Below, piece by piece: positions 8,205 through 16,508 of a stretch of 64,000 bases of DNA. Source of the stretch: Vulgatibacter incomptus_A (lineage in GTDB: Bacteria; Myxococcota; Myxococcia; Myxococcales; Vulgatibacteraceae). The stretch lies in assembly GCA_040391605.1 (NCBI GenBank), contig JBEBXK010000013.1, forward strand, positions 1-64,000. The letters are read 5' to 3'. Position 1 is the stretch's first letter; each line of letters begins with the position of its first letter. Below the pieces are notes generated by a model. It saw nothing but the letters and a program-made list of their open reading frames with translations. It was not told the origin of the DNA and did not search any database. The translations under genes were made by a program, and so were the position numbers.

Positions 8205-10040
8205 TTAGAAGGGGAGGAGATCCGCCGGACCCGGCGGGGGCCCGCGCTCCGCCTCAGGTGGCAGACGCTCTTTTTCATGACGTCTGGCTGGTGCCGGCGC
8301 CGGGTTGGACACGGCCTCCGCGAGGATGGGGGTCGGCTCGCCGGCGTCTTCGCTGGCCTCCACGACCTCGTTCGATCGGCCGCGGCCCTTGCCACGCCGG
8401 CGGCCTCTGCGCCTACGCTCGGAGCCCTCCGATCCGGCTTCGCCGCCCGCACCTTCCGTAGACGCGGCGCCCTCGTCGGCGGCCACCGTGGCGAGCGGCA
8501 CGCCCCCGCTCTCCGCCACCGTCTCTGCGTAGCGCTCCCTCCATCGGGCGAGGCTCTCGGCCCCATGGCCTGTCGCCTCCACGTAGAGTCCATAGACCAG
8601 CATCGCGTCCGGGAAGATGTTCTGCCGCACGAACTTCAGCGGCGAGCCCCGGCGCTTGCGCGCTCCGGAGAGCACCCGCTGCGCGTGGAGGAGCAGCCGC
8701 GCCCGCTCCGCGATCCGTCGGGGCAGCCGCGCCGTGCGGACCAGCTCCGCCAGCAGCTCGTCCACCGTCCGGGCCGAGGCCGAGATGCTCCAGGGGACCA
8801 CCGGCGCCTCGCCGTCGGTGGGCTCGGGAGGCAGCGGCGAAGTCTCGTCGCTCTCCTCCTCCATCTCCTCGAGCCGATCGAGATCGTCTTCCCCGGCGTC
8901 GACTTCCGATGCGCCGCTCGTGTCCTCAGCAGAGCCGACGGATGCACTGTACGTGTCGACGTTGCCGATAGGTCCGTTGGACTCGATCGCCGCCGCGCCG
9001 GTCGCCGTCTCTTGCCGCCCCTTGATCAGCTCGTGCTGCGAGAGATGGACCAACAAGGTCGAGAGCAGCACCGAATCGTCCGGCAGGGGCCCCCGGCGGA
9101 CCACCTCGTCCAGGAGGCCCAGGGAGGTGAAGAGCGCGCTGGCCCTCTCAGGGCGGGCCTGCTTCAGGAAGGCGGCGAGGGGAGGGAGAAGCACCTCGAG
9201 GCCACGGAGCTCATGAAGGAGCTCGATACAGCGGCGGGCGTGCCCCGAGCGCAGCAGCTTGAAGATCTCCTCCAGCACCCTGGGTGGGGCGCAGCGGGCG
9301 ATCTCCTCCTTGTGGCGCATCATCGCAGCCCAGGTTCCGGCCTCGATCTCGAGGCCAGCTTTGGCGGCGAAGCGCACCGCCCGAAGGATCCGCACGGGAT
9401 CCTCCTGGAAGCGCACGTCGGGATCCCCGATGGTGCGGATCTGCCGCTTCTCGAGATCCTCGCGGCCGCCGACGTAATCCAGCACCCTGCCCAGGATCAC
9501 GTCGTAGAAGAGGCCGTTCACCGTGAAGTCGCGACGTCTCGCGTCCTGCTCGGCCGTGCCAAAGACGTTGTCCGCCGTGATCAGCAGATCGGCGGTGGGC
9601 GCCTCGGCGCTCTCCCCTGCCGGTGCCTCGTTGGGGTTGGCCCGAAACGTCGCCGTCTCGATCACCTTGCCGCCGCGGAAGTAGACGTGGGCCAGCCGGA
9701 AGCGTCTGCCGATCAGCCGGCAGTTGCGGAAGATCGCGCGGATCTCCCCGGGGTGCGCGCTGGTGGCGACGTCGAAGTCCTTCGGCTTCAGCCCCAGGAG
9801 CAGGTCGCGGACACAGCCCCCCACCAGGTAGGCCTGATGGCCGTAGGCGCGGAGTCGATGCACCACCTTGAGCGCGTCGAGGTCCAACTGCTCGAGAAGG
9901 ATCTCCGGAGGAGGGCCGCCGACTTCGAAGGCGGTGAGGGCCTGGAGTGGGTCGTCGACGTAGCGGCGGCGTGGCTCGAAGTCACCGCGGGAGGAGGGGG
10001 CTTCGGCTTGCATGGGGTCGCGCTTGGGGTCTTTGGTCAT
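8205..10040 (-). CDS. pcnB: Polynucleotide adenylyltransferase (poly(A) polymerase I)
   Basis: Class II nucleotidyltransferase that adds 3' poly(A) tails to RNA and promotes decay. Visible: LVGGCVRDLLLG with the following KDFDVATSA (metal-binding DFD), IGRRFRLAHVYF (the PcnB-type block that separates it from CCA-adding enzymes), RRRDFTVNGLFYD, and the RNA-binding RAVRFAAKAGLEIE region. The C-terminal third is long: an acidic stretch rich in Glu and Asp around EEMEEESDETS, then a helical part, and a strongly basic patch (RRRRGRRRGKGRGR) that probably binds RNA. 611 residues, longer than the E. coli enzyme (about 465). It converges with the lipoprotein gene; the 155 bases between them hold only an imperfect GC hairpin. 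Confidence 0.9.
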   Translation of the reverse strand: MTKDPKRDPMQAEAPSSRGDFEPRRRYVDDPLQALTAFEVGGPPPEILLEQLDLDALKVVHRLRAYGHQAYLVGGCVRDLLLGLKPKDFDVATSAHPGEIRAIFRNCRLIGRRFRLAHVYFRGGKVIETATFRANPNEAPAGESAEAPTADLLITADNVFGTAEQDARRRDFTVNGLFYDVILGRVLDYVGGREDLEKRQIRTIGDPDVRFQEDPVRILRAVRFAAKAGLEIEAGTWAAMMRHKEEIARCAPPRVLEEIFKLLRSGHARRCIELLHELRGLEVLLPPLAAFLKQARPERASALFTSLGLLDEVVRRGPLPDDSVLLSTLLVHLSQHELIKGRQETATGAAAIESNGPIGNVDTYSASVGSAEDTSGASEVDAGEDDLDRLEEMEEESDETSPLPPEPTDGEAPVVPWSISASARTVDELLAELVRTARLPRRIAERARLLLHAQRVLSGARKRRGSPLKFVRQNIFPDAMLVYGLYVEATGHGAESLARWRERYAETVAESGGVPLATVAADEGAASTEGAGGEAGSEGSERRRRGRRRGKGRGRSNEVVEASEDAGEPTPILAEAVSNPAPAPARRHEKERLPPEAERGPPPGPADLLPF

Positions 10041-10120
10041 CGTTGGGGGGGGCTTTCCGGCCGCAGGGTAAAAAGAACGGCCGGCGGGGTCAATGAGTTC
10101 CGGATGATGCCCCTACGGAA

Positions 10121-10158
10121 ACGAAACGAGGGGCGGGGCCCCGAAAGGCCCGCGCCCC
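10121..10158 (-). terminator. Intrinsic terminator of the small exported-protein gene
   Basis: GC-rich hairpin (arms of 11 and 12 bases with one bulged base, six-base loop) just after the stop codon of the minus-strand gene, followed on that strand by a T-rich stretch (TCGTTTCGTTTCC). Confidence 0.6.
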
Positions 10159-10181
10159 GCTGCACTCGACGCGACGGCCCG

Positions 10182-10682
10182 CTAGTAGGACGAGCCGCTG
10201 CCGCCCTGGCGCTGCTGGCCAGGCTGCGTCGCCGCGCCGGACTTCTTCTGCCCCTTGGACTCCTTGGCGTCCACCGAGACGGCGATCGGCTGCCTCTCCG
10301 CCAGGTTGAACTCGGCGCGGACCTCGGAGCCCGGCTGCAGATCCTGGATCGAGGCGGTCTTGCCGTTCACCTGGATCTTGGTGTCGGGAGCGATCTTCAG
10401 CTCGGCGGGAGGCATGTCCTTCCGCTGAAGCGTCATCTCGCCGCTGCTGGTGTCCACGGAGGCGATGGTGCCCTCCAACTTGAAGTTGCTCTTGTCCTTG
10501 AAGACCTGCGCGTGCTCCATGCCCATGGCTTTGGGGCTGGTGGCCGAGCGATCGCTGGGCTGCTGCATCCCCGGCTGGCTGCCCTCCTGCCCCTGCTGCC
10601 CCTGGGACCCCTGTGCCGCAGCGAGACCCGGCACCGCCATCAGACCCGCCGCCACCATCAGCATCGTCATCCGCATTTTCAT
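10182..10682 (-). CDS. Small exported protein with OB-like domain, unknown function
   Basis: 166 residues. MKMRMTMLMVAAGLMAVPGLAAAQ is a clear Sec signal peptide ending at an AxA site. A Gln/Gly/Ser-rich linker follows, then about 90 residues (FKLEGTIASVD, GEMTLQR, LKIAPDTKIQVNGK, LQPGSEVRAEFNL) with the alternating beta pattern seen in DUF5666/OB-like periplasmic proteins, and a Gly/Gln/Ser-rich end finishing in Tyr. The start has CAGGAGGGA upstream. It stands alone between pcnB and sod on the same strand, with its own terminator. The DUF5666-like reading is an inference from pattern; role unknown. Confidence 0.75.
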   Translation of the reverse strand: MKMRMTMLMVAAGLMAVPGLAAAQGSQGQQGQEGSQPGMQQPSDRSATSPKAMGMEHAQVFKDKSNFKLEGTIASVDTSSGEMTLQRKDMPPAELKIAPDTKIQVNGKTASIQDLQPGSEVRAEFNLAERQPIAVSVDAKESKGQKKSGAATQPGQQRQGGSGSSY

Positions 10683-10826
10683 TCGCTCCCTCCTGAACGC
10701 GGCAGCATCTGCCGCCGCCGTCGAGAGGATCTGCACCTGCATGGCCGGGAGGAAAGCCACGGCCGGCTACACGGGGGCATGCTCGCCCGCTCGCTGCCCG
10801 GATCGTCATCGTGTTTTTAAACGAGA

Positions 10827-10856
10827 GACGGCCCCCCGGATCGCCGAGGGGCCGTC
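10827..10856 (-). terminator. Intrinsic terminator of the superoxide dismutase gene
   Basis: Perfect nine-base-pair stem GACGGCCCC / GGGGCCGTC with a 12-base loop, 27 bases after the sod stop. On the minus strand it is followed by TCTCGTTTAAAAAC; on the plus strand by a run of A, so it acts best on the minus strand. Confidence 0.65.
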
Positions 10857-10882
10857 CAAAAAAGGAGCCCGTGGGCCGCGCC

Positions 10883-11479
10883 TTACTTCGGCGAGATGTG
10901 GGTGAAGCGCTCGTTGATCGTCTTCCAATTCAGCGCGTTCATCACGTTGTTCACGTACTCGGCCTTGCGGGTGCTGTAGTCCACCATGTAGGCGTGCTCC
11001 CAGGCGTCGATCGCACAGAGCACGCTCACGTTCGGCCACAGGCCCACGTGGTGCTCGCTCTGCACCAGCATGTTCGAGACCCGGTTCAGGTTCCAGTCGT
11101 AGACCGTCAGCGCCCAGCCGTGGGCCGAGGTCAGGCAGGCCTTCGCGTCCATCATCCAGTTGTCGAAGGAACCAAAGCTGGAGTCGATCGCCTTCTTCAA
11201 CTCGGGGGAGACGGTGCCGTCCTGGCCGAGGTTCCCAAAGTAGAGCTCGTGGAGGAAGGTGCCGTTGTAGGCCACGGGCTCCCGGCGCTTGAGCTCCGAG
11301 TATTCGCTGAACGAGTAGTTCGCCTTGCTCCGATCGGCCGTCTTCAGCTTGTCCCAGATCTCGTTCAACTTGTTGACGTAGCCCTGGTAGAGGCCGAAGT
11401 GTGCCTTGAGCTGGGCCTCCGAGAGCCCGTTCACCTTCCCGATCAGGTGGTTGAAGTCTTTCGCCTCATACTTGGACAT
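10883..11479 (-). CDS. Fe/Mn-type superoxide dismutase family protein
   Basis: Disproportionates superoxide; cytoplasmic (no signal peptide from the chosen start). 198 residues. Family features: LKAHFGLYQGYVNKLNE (first ligand His), AYNGTFLHELYFGNLG (second ligand His), and DAWEHAYMVDY (ligand Asp and His). All four metal ligands are therefore present, but the usual WNH motif near the second ligand is replaced by FLHELYF, and the Gln/His that tunes the metal site is not obvious. It belongs to a divergent branch; Fe or Mn cannot be assigned. Start chosen at MSKYEAKDF, with GGAG upstream; an open frame continues upstream but carries no conserved sequence. Divergent from the icd gene. Confidence 0.85.
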   Translation of the reverse strand: MSKYEAKDFNHLIGKVNGLSEAQLKAHFGLYQGYVNKLNEIWDKLKTADRSKANYSFSEYSELKRREPVAYNGTFLHELYFGNLGQDGTVSPELKKAIDSSFGSFDNWMMDAKACLTSAHGWALTVYDWNLNRVSNMLVQSEHHVGLWPNVSVLCAIDAWEHAYMVDYSTRKAEYVNNVMNALNWKTINERFTHISPK

Positions 11480-11799
11480 GGTCGATCTCCAAAGAATGGC
11501 CGCGAGCGAGTGCTCGCTCACGGTGATGAAGTTAAGCCGAAGGGCCGTAGGTAATCGCGAGCGGTTCGGATCGTCAAGCCGAGTCGCTCGGCGATCTCCG
11601 CCCCCTACGGGGCCGGCTGCCTCTTCCGGGAGGTGGCCATCACGCCCGCTCCTCGGTGTCATCCCACCTGCGCGCGAACGGGCACTGTGCTATGAGCGGG
11701 CGAAACTGCGCGCTCGGGATTAGGTCGGTGTCGAAGGCTCGTTTCGGGCCTGCCTAGCATCACCGGCGCTACCCCCCTACGCAAAGAGAGGATTCATCC
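11480..11799. promoter_or_regulatory. Divergent sod/icd intergenic region with inverted repeat
   Basis: No gene is seen here. It should hold both promoters. For sod, a weak minus-strand match is TTGACG (11572-11577) and TACCTA (11548-11553) 18 bases apart. A perfect 7-bp inverted repeat GAGCGAG-TG-CTCGCTC at 11504-11519 lies between that promoter and the sod start, a reasonable place for an operator or a leader hairpin. For icd only a ribosome-binding site (AGAGAGGA) is evident. Confidence 0.4.
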
Positions 11800-12807
11800 A
11801 TGGCACATAAGGTGACGTACATCCCAGGTGACGGAATCGGACCGGAGGTCATGGCGGCTGCGATCGAGGTCGTCAATGCCACCGGCGTCTCGATCCAATG
11901 GGAAAAGGGCGAGGCCGGGGCCGAGGTCGAGGTCCGCACCGGCTCCAACCTGCCGACCACCACCCTCGAGCAGATCATCCTCAGCGACGCGACGCTCAAG
12001 GGCCCCACCGAGACCGGCATCGCCAGCGGCTCGAAGAGCGCCAACGTCACCCTGCGCAAATCCCTCGATCTCTACGCCAACCTGCGTCCGGTGAAGAGCC
12101 TCCCCGGCGTGAAGACCCGCTACGAGGACGTCGACATCGTGGTGGTGCGAGAGAACACCGAGGATCTCTACTCGGGCCTCGAGCACATCGTGGTGCCCGG
12201 CGTGGTGGAGTCGATCAAGATCATCACGGAGAAGGCCTCCACGCGGATCGCGAAATTCGCCTTCGAGTACGCCCGCAAGCATGGGCGCAAGACGGTGACG
12301 GCGGTCCACAAGGCCAACATCATGAAGCTCTCCGACGGTCTCTTCCTCGACTGCTGCCGGAACGTGGCGCGGTCCTACCCCGAGATCGAATATACCGAGA
12401 TGATCGTCGACAACTGCGCGCTGCAGCTCGTCCGCGATCCCACCCGCTTCGACGTCCTTGTCCTAGAGAACCTCTACGGCGACATCATGAGTGATCTTTG
12501 CGCGGGGCTGGTTGGAGGGTTGGGGGTGGTCCCCGGCGCCAACCTGGGCGAGAAGAACGCCGTCTTCGAGGCGGTCCACGGAACGGCGCCCGACATCGCC
12601 GGCAAGGGAATCGCGAACCCGGCCGCGCTCCTCCTCTCCTCCGAGCTGATGCTGCGACACCTCGGCGAAGACGCCGCCGCCGACAAGCTGCGCGCAGCCA
12701 TCGAGAAGGTCCTGGGCGATCCCAAGGCCCGGACCGCGGATCTGGGCGGCGAGGCCACCACCCAGGGATTCGTCGACGCCATGTTGGCGGCGCTGCGCTC
12801 GAACTGA
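11800..12807 (+). CDS. icd: Isocitrate dehydrogenase, NAD-type (isocitrate/isopropylmalate dehydrogenase family)
   Basis: Oxidative decarboxylation of isocitrate to 2-oxoglutarate. 335 residues, the short form. Motifs: IPGDGIGPEV at the start, the substrate loop SGSKSANVTLRKSLDLYANLRP, VVVRENTEDLYSGLEH, the Lys/Asp metal site (TAVHKANIMKLSDGLF, then LENLYGDIMSD), and HGTAPDIAGKGIANPAA, whose Asp-Ile pair after the Ala-Pro favours NAD. Isopropylmalate dehydrogenase or homoisocitrate dehydrogenase are less likely because the SxN phosphorylation-type Ser region and YSGLEH fit IDH. AAGAGAGGA precedes the ATG. Single gene, divergent from sod. Confidence 0.88.
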   Translation: MAHKVTYIPGDGIGPEVMAAAIEVVNATGVSIQWEKGEAGAEVEVRTGSNLPTTTLEQIILSDATLKGPTETGIASGSKSANVTLRKSLDLYANLRPVKSLPGVKTRYEDVDIVVVRENTEDLYSGLEHIVVPGVVESIKIITEKASTRIAKFAFEYARKHGRKTVTAVHKANIMKLSDGLFLDCCRNVARSYPEIEYTEMIVDNCALQLVRDPTRFDVLVLENLYGDIMSDLCAGLVGGLGVVPGANLGEKNAVFEAVHGTAPDIAGKGIANPAALLLSSELMLRHLGEDAAADKLRAAIEKVLGDPKARTADLGGEATTQGFVDAMLAALRSN

Positions 12808-12956
12808 GAGTTCGCTCCCCCTTCACAGATTCTGCGGGCCGGAGGCGAGCGATCGGCGAAGGAGCGCCGTAGCGCGAGGCGCGCGTGAAAAACTCACCCG
12901 CCACCTGGCTCTGCGTTGCGGTTGCGGGCGTGGGTCGCCGGCCCTATACCGACGCC

Positions 12957-14033
12957 ATGATCCGAGCTCTCAGTCTCCATCCCTCCCATGTGGAGGCCGG
13001 CGCCCGCCTCGGCAGCAGGGGTGGGGCCGAGGTCGTCCTCGGCTTCACCGCCGCCACCGCCGAGTATCGGATGCTCCAAGCTGCAGTGGGCGTGGCGGAT
13101 CGATCGTATCGCGCCGTCCTCTGGATCCACGGACCGGAGGCCAAGAGCTATCTCCACGGCCTCGTCACCAACGACGTGAAGGGCGTTCCGCCGGGGCAGG
13201 GGAATTACACATCGGTGATCAACGCCCGAGGCAAGATGCTCGGCGACGGCCGGCTCCTGGTCCTCACCGAAGACGAGGTGCTGCTGGACCTCGAGCCCGA
13301 GGCCCGGGAGCAGACGGTGGCGCATCTGCAGCAGCTCCTGATCTCGGAGGATTGCGAGCTGGACGACGTCACGGGCGCGTGGGTGATCCTCGGCGCCTAT
13401 GGTCCCCGCGCCGGCGAGGCGATCGCTCGCCTGCTCGGCGCCCCGCCTCCCCCCCTCGCGCTTCACGCACACCTCCGGGTGGAGGTCGACGGCCTGGGCG
13501 TCTTCCTGGTGGGCGCCTCGCCCGCCGGCATCGACGGCTATGAGATCGTGGTCGCTGCCGATGCGGCGGCGGGGATCTGGGAGCAGCTGTCTGCTGCCGG
13601 CGTGGAGCTCGGCGGCGGCAGGGTGGGGGAGGAGGCCCTGGACGCCGCCCGCATCCACCACGCGATCCCCCGCTATGGCAGCGAGATGAACGACGCGACG
13701 ATTCCGTTGGAGGCCAACCTCGAGAAGGCCATCAGCTATACGAAGGGTTGCTACGTCGGGCAGGAGGTGATCGCGAAGGCGACCTACCGCGGGCAGGTGC
13801 GTCGCAAGCTCGCCAGGCTCGAGGTCCCCATCGGCGCCGTGGCGGGCGCCTCGCTCCTCGACGGCGAGCGAGTGGTGGGCTCCCTCGCCAGCGTCCTCGA
13901 TCCCGATCCGGCTGGAGGCCAGCCCATCGCCCTCGCGTACGTGCGACCCGATCGCCTCAGCCTGGGAAACCGCCTGGCCATCGAGGGTGGAGGAGAGGCG
14001 ATCGTCACCTGGGCGCCGCCGCCGAAAGAGTAG
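12957..14033 (+). CDS. ygfZ: YgfZ/GcvT-domain folate-binding protein
   Basis: Tetrahydrofolate-dependent helper in iron-sulfur cluster assembly or repair, related to the glycine-cleavage T protein. Visible: LVTNDVKGVPPGQGNYTSVINARGKM near the N-terminus (typical LQGLVTNDV block) and the hallmark KGCYVGQEVIAK, whose Cys is essential in E. coli YgfZ. 358 residues. Chosen ATG begins MIRALSLHPSH; the open frame extends 24 codons upstream without conserved sequence. A TTG-started small gene follows within ten bases. Presence near a fumarase and other TCA genes is compatible with an Fe-S role but not proof. Confidence 0.85.
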   Translation: MIRALSLHPSHVEAGARLGSRGGAEVVLGFTAATAEYRMLQAAVGVADRSYRAVLWIHGPEAKSYLHGLVTNDVKGVPPGQGNYTSVINARGKMLGDGRLLVLTEDEVLLDLEPEAREQTVAHLQQLLISEDCELDDVTGAWVILGAYGPRAGEAIARLLGAPPPPLALHAHLRVEVDGLGVFLVGASPAGIDGYEIVVAADAAAGIWEQLSAAGVELGGGRVGEEALDAARIHHAIPRYGSEMNDATIPLEANLEKAISYTKGCYVGQEVIAKATYRGQVRRKLARLEVPIGAVAGASLLDGERVVGSLASVLDPDPAGGQPIALAYVRPDRLSLGNRLAIEGGGEAIVTWAPPPKE

Positions 14034-14042
14034 GGGAACGAG

Positions 14043-14390
14043 TTGGCAAAGAGAGTCTGGTTGAGCTGCTCCGATTTCATCTTCACCTCGAAGATCATCG
14101 AGACCGCCCGTCATACGAAGGCGGAGGTGATCTCGCTCCGAGGTCTCGACGGCCTGGGAAGCCACCCGCCGGCCGATCTCTATCTCGTGGATCTCGACGC
14201 AAAGGGATTCGATCCGATCGCCGCCATCCAAGCGGCGAGAGCCGCCTCCCCTGCACTCGCGATCGTCGCCTTCGTACAGCATGAGCGAGTCGATCAGGTG
14301 CGAGCCGCGCGAGACGCAGGCGCCAGCCGGATTCTCTCCCGTGGTGCCTTCAGCGAGAGGCTGCCGGCGCTGTTGCAGAGCGGCGCGTAG
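14043..14390 (+). CDS. Receiver-like small protein (possible pseudo-response regulator)
   Basis: 115 residues with the alternating beta/alpha order of a CheY-like fold: VWLSCSDFIFTSKIIETAR, then DLYLVDLDAKGFDP at the place of the phosphorylated Asp, then ALAIVAFVQHERVDQVRAARDAGASRILSRGAFSERL, which resembles the beta4-alpha4-beta5 end with a Ser instead of the usual Lys. The acidic pair at the end of beta1 is missing (CSD), so phosphorylation is doubtful. TTG start with AGGGGAACG upstream, nine bases after ygfZ, so probably cotranscribed. Family assignment is by pattern only. Confidence 0.65.
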   Translation: MAKRVWLSCSDFIFTSKIIETARHTKAEVISLRGLDGLGSHPPADLYLVDLDAKGFDPIAAIQAARAASPALAIVAFVQHERVDQVRAARDAGASRILSRGAFSERLPALLQSGA

Positions 14391-14616
14391 CGCGTCGGCT
14401 GCCGGCACGGAGAGGAGCGGCAGGGAGCGGATCCGGAGCGAATCCATCCGAGCCGCGCCGTAGCCATGGGTGTGCGTCTTCGCTTCGCCGGCTGCGTGCA
14501 TCTCTTCACGCGGGCTGCGGCTCCTGCCTCCAAGACGAGACCCGATGACGTTGGCTCCCCGACATCATCCAGGGCCCAGCTCGCCCAGCCTCGGGTTCCG
14601 TAGTAGCGTCCACATC

Positions 14617-15297
14617 ATGAACGCTCTCATTCGCCCGATTCTCTTTGCTGCACTATTTCTCATGGCCCCGGCCATGGCGGCCGCCAGCCCCTCCATCGTG
14701 GAGCGATCGACCGGCGTGAAGTTCGCGCAGGAGATCACGATCGAGGGCACTACCTACGAATGCCTCGGCGCAGGCGTGCGAAAGGTGCTCTTCTTCAAAG
14801 CCTACGCGCTCACCTTCTGTCTCGAAGCTGCGAAGTCACGACAGCTCGTCTCGAGCTATGTGACCAAGGCGCATCCCAAGCTCCGGGGGGAGGATCTCGT
14901 CGAAGCGCTCGAGGACGATGCTTCCTTCTTCACCGCGCTGGAGAACGCGCCGGCGAACAAGCTCGTGATCATGCGCCTCGTACGCAACATCTCGAAGGAC
15001 AAGATCTCGAGCGCGTTCCGAGACTCGCTCAGCGGCGTGCTCCCCAAGGAGAAGGTCGACAAGTTGATCGCCACCATCCCCGGCGATGCGAAAGATGGGC
15101 AGAAGATCCTGATCTACTCGAAGGGCGACGAGCTGGTGATCGACATCGGCGGCGAAGCCAAGCGGCTCGAAGACGCCATGATCGCACAGAAGCTCTGGCG
15201 CGTATGGCTCGGAAGCGACGCCGTCTCGTCCTCGCTCAAGGAATCGATCGCGGCCCGCGCGGCGATCGCGCAGTCGTTGAGAAGCATCGAGGAATGA
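14617..15297 (+). CDS. Exported chalcone-isomerase-like domain protein
   Basis: 226 residues with a signal peptide (MNALIRPILFAALFLMAPAMAAASP). The mature part has the pattern of the bacterial chalcone-isomerase-like family: GVKFAQEITIEGTTYECLGAGVRKVLFFKAYALTFCLE, LVSSYVTKAHPKLRGEDLVEAL, then IYSKGDELVIDI and AQKLWRVWLGSDAVSSSLKESI near the end. In this family a fatty-acid-binding or structural role is more often proposed than true chalcone isomerisation; no flavonoid pathway is present here. Start chosen for the clean signal peptide. The gene is followed immediately by a strong terminator. Confidence 0.82.
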   Translation: MNALIRPILFAALFLMAPAMAAASPSIVERSTGVKFAQEITIEGTTYECLGAGVRKVLFFKAYALTFCLEAAKSRQLVSSYVTKAHPKLRGEDLVEALEDDASFFTALENAPANKLVIMRLVRNISKDKISSAFRDSLSGVLPKEKVDKLIATIPGDAKDGQKILIYSKGDELVIDIGGEAKRLEDAMIAQKLWRVWLGSDAVSSSLKESIAARAAIAQSLRSIEE

Positions 15298-15298
15298 G

Positions 15299-15326
15299 AA
15301 AAGCCGCGGGGAGACCCGCGGCTTTT
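15299..15326 (+). terminator. Strong intrinsic terminator after the chalcone-isomerase-like gene
   Basis: Perfect 12-bp stem AAAAGCCGCGGG / CCCGCGGCTTTT with a GAGA loop, two bases after the stop codon. The A/T ends make it usable in both directions. Confidence 0.9.
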
Positions 15327-15335
15327 CGTACCTTC

Positions 15336-15368
15336 AGGGCCCGCTGGATGCTGGTTCCAGCGGGCCCT
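15336..15368. terminator. Second inverted repeat between convergent genes
   Basis: Perfect 13-bp stem AGGGCCCGCTGGA / TCCAGCGGGCCCT with a seven-base loop, ten bases after the first terminator and 25 bases from the end of the convergent AT-hook gene. No clear U tract on either side; probably a minus-strand terminator or structural element. Confidence 0.55.
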
Positions 15369-15393
15369 TGATGTGCCTCTCAGCCTCTCGGCT

Positions 15394-15819
15394 TTAGGCT
15401 GACTTCTTCTTCGGCGGGCGACCGCGAGGTGCAGAGGGCGGCGCGACGAAGTTATCGGGCGCCGGCATCGGCCAACCATGCTTGCGCGCCGACTGGTAGT
15501 GGGCCGCGCAATATCCCTGCGAGCGGTACGGACGCTTGCAACCAACGACATTGCAGGGCCTGGCCCCGGCGCTCGTCCCTGCTGCCTTCGACTTGGTGGA
15601 TCGCGCCGCCTTGGTGGCGGTCTTTCCGGGGGGGCGGCCGCGTCGCTTGGTTGCAGGCGCCGAGGCCGGGGCCGGAGCCGCCGCGCTGGTGGAGCCCAAG
15701 AGCTGTGAGAGCTCTTCGCGAATGACGTTGCGAACCGTCTCCTCGACCGTCTCTTCGACGATCGAACGGATCCGCTGATCCAATGCCTGTGCAAACGGGT
15801 TGTTGGTACTCTTTGCCAT
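15394..15819 (-). CDS. Small AT-hook protein with C-x4-C-x9-C-x2-H motif
   Basis: 141 residues in three parts. Residues 1-45 are an acidic amphipathic helix (QALDQRIRSIVEETVEETVRN) likely to oligomerise. The middle is Ala/Pro/Lys-rich with an AT-hook-like KRRGRPPGK. Then comes CNVVGC...GYCAAHYQSARKHG, a compact Cys/Cys/Cys/His set that would bind zinc, and the end carries a second AT-hook-like RGRPPKKK. The start has AAGGAG upstream. Two minor-groove hooks plus a zinc knuckle point to a chromatin- or nucleoid-associated DNA-binding protein; that is inference. It converges with the chalcone-isomerase-like gene behind two hairpins. Confidence 0.8.
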   Translation of the reverse strand: MAKSTNNPFAQALDQRIRSIVEETVEETVRNVIREELSQLLGSTSAAAPAPASAPATKRRGRPPGKTATKAARSTKSKAAGTSAGARPCNVVGCKRPYRSQGYCAAHYQSARKHGWPMPAPDNFVAPPSAPRGRPPKKKSA

Positions 15820-16508
15820 GAAAGGGGTACTCCTTGACTTCGAGTGATGCGACAACCTAACCAATTCAGCCGAAAGAAACAAGTAATCTCGTACGTATGC
15901 ATCTGCGTTTCTTTGACGCGGGCTACCCTTGCCTCCCCGCGGTCTTCGTGCTGCCCGCTGGACCTCCCGCCCTCCGACACTCGATCCGCCGGGAGCTCCC
16001 CGATGGATGTGGGGCCGGAAGGTCGAGTGGTCGCAGCGCGGTCGCGCGGCCGCGCCCGCGAAAGGGCTCCTTGGTGTCTGCTTGCCCCATGCGCTCCGGG
16101 GCGTCCAATGGATGGGACAACGAACCCTGGGGCGCTCGCTCGTCCGCGGAATCGTGATTTCTTCACGAGATCCCCGTGTTCCAGTCGTAGCCTGGTCTTC
16201 TGTTGGTGAACGGCGGATCGCGCGTCTTGCGCATCGTCTACCAGCCGCCGCCAACATTCGAACGCCTTCGACCTCCAGCCATCTCCTCTGCGTCCCGCAC
16301 CATGGCGAAGAACCCATGCGGCGAAGAGCCTGGGCGCGCGCGGAGCAGGGAAGGAGGCGGCTTTCCTCGTCGTGCCCGCGACGCCCGCGAAGCGCCCGGG
16401 CGCGTGCAGAGGTGGAGCTCCCCACGCCTGAGGGATCCCCTCCAAGCTTAGCCACGGGGGCGCGCCCCCTGTTGAGTTTCGGATCTAAGAGGATCATGGT
16501 GCTGCTCC
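15820..16508. other. Non-coding interval upstream of the AT-hook gene and transposon graveyard
   Basis: About 690 bases without a convincing gene on either strand: open frames here show no start with a ribosome-binding site and no recognisable motif. The right end runs into the IS4-type fragment. It must contain the AT-hook gene promoter, read leftwards; none stands out. Confidence 0.4.

Noticed and set aside
7845..10820. A 991-codon plus-strand frame crossing from the second RCC1 gene into pcnB.
   Set aside because: It spans two well-supported genes in other frames and shows no motif.
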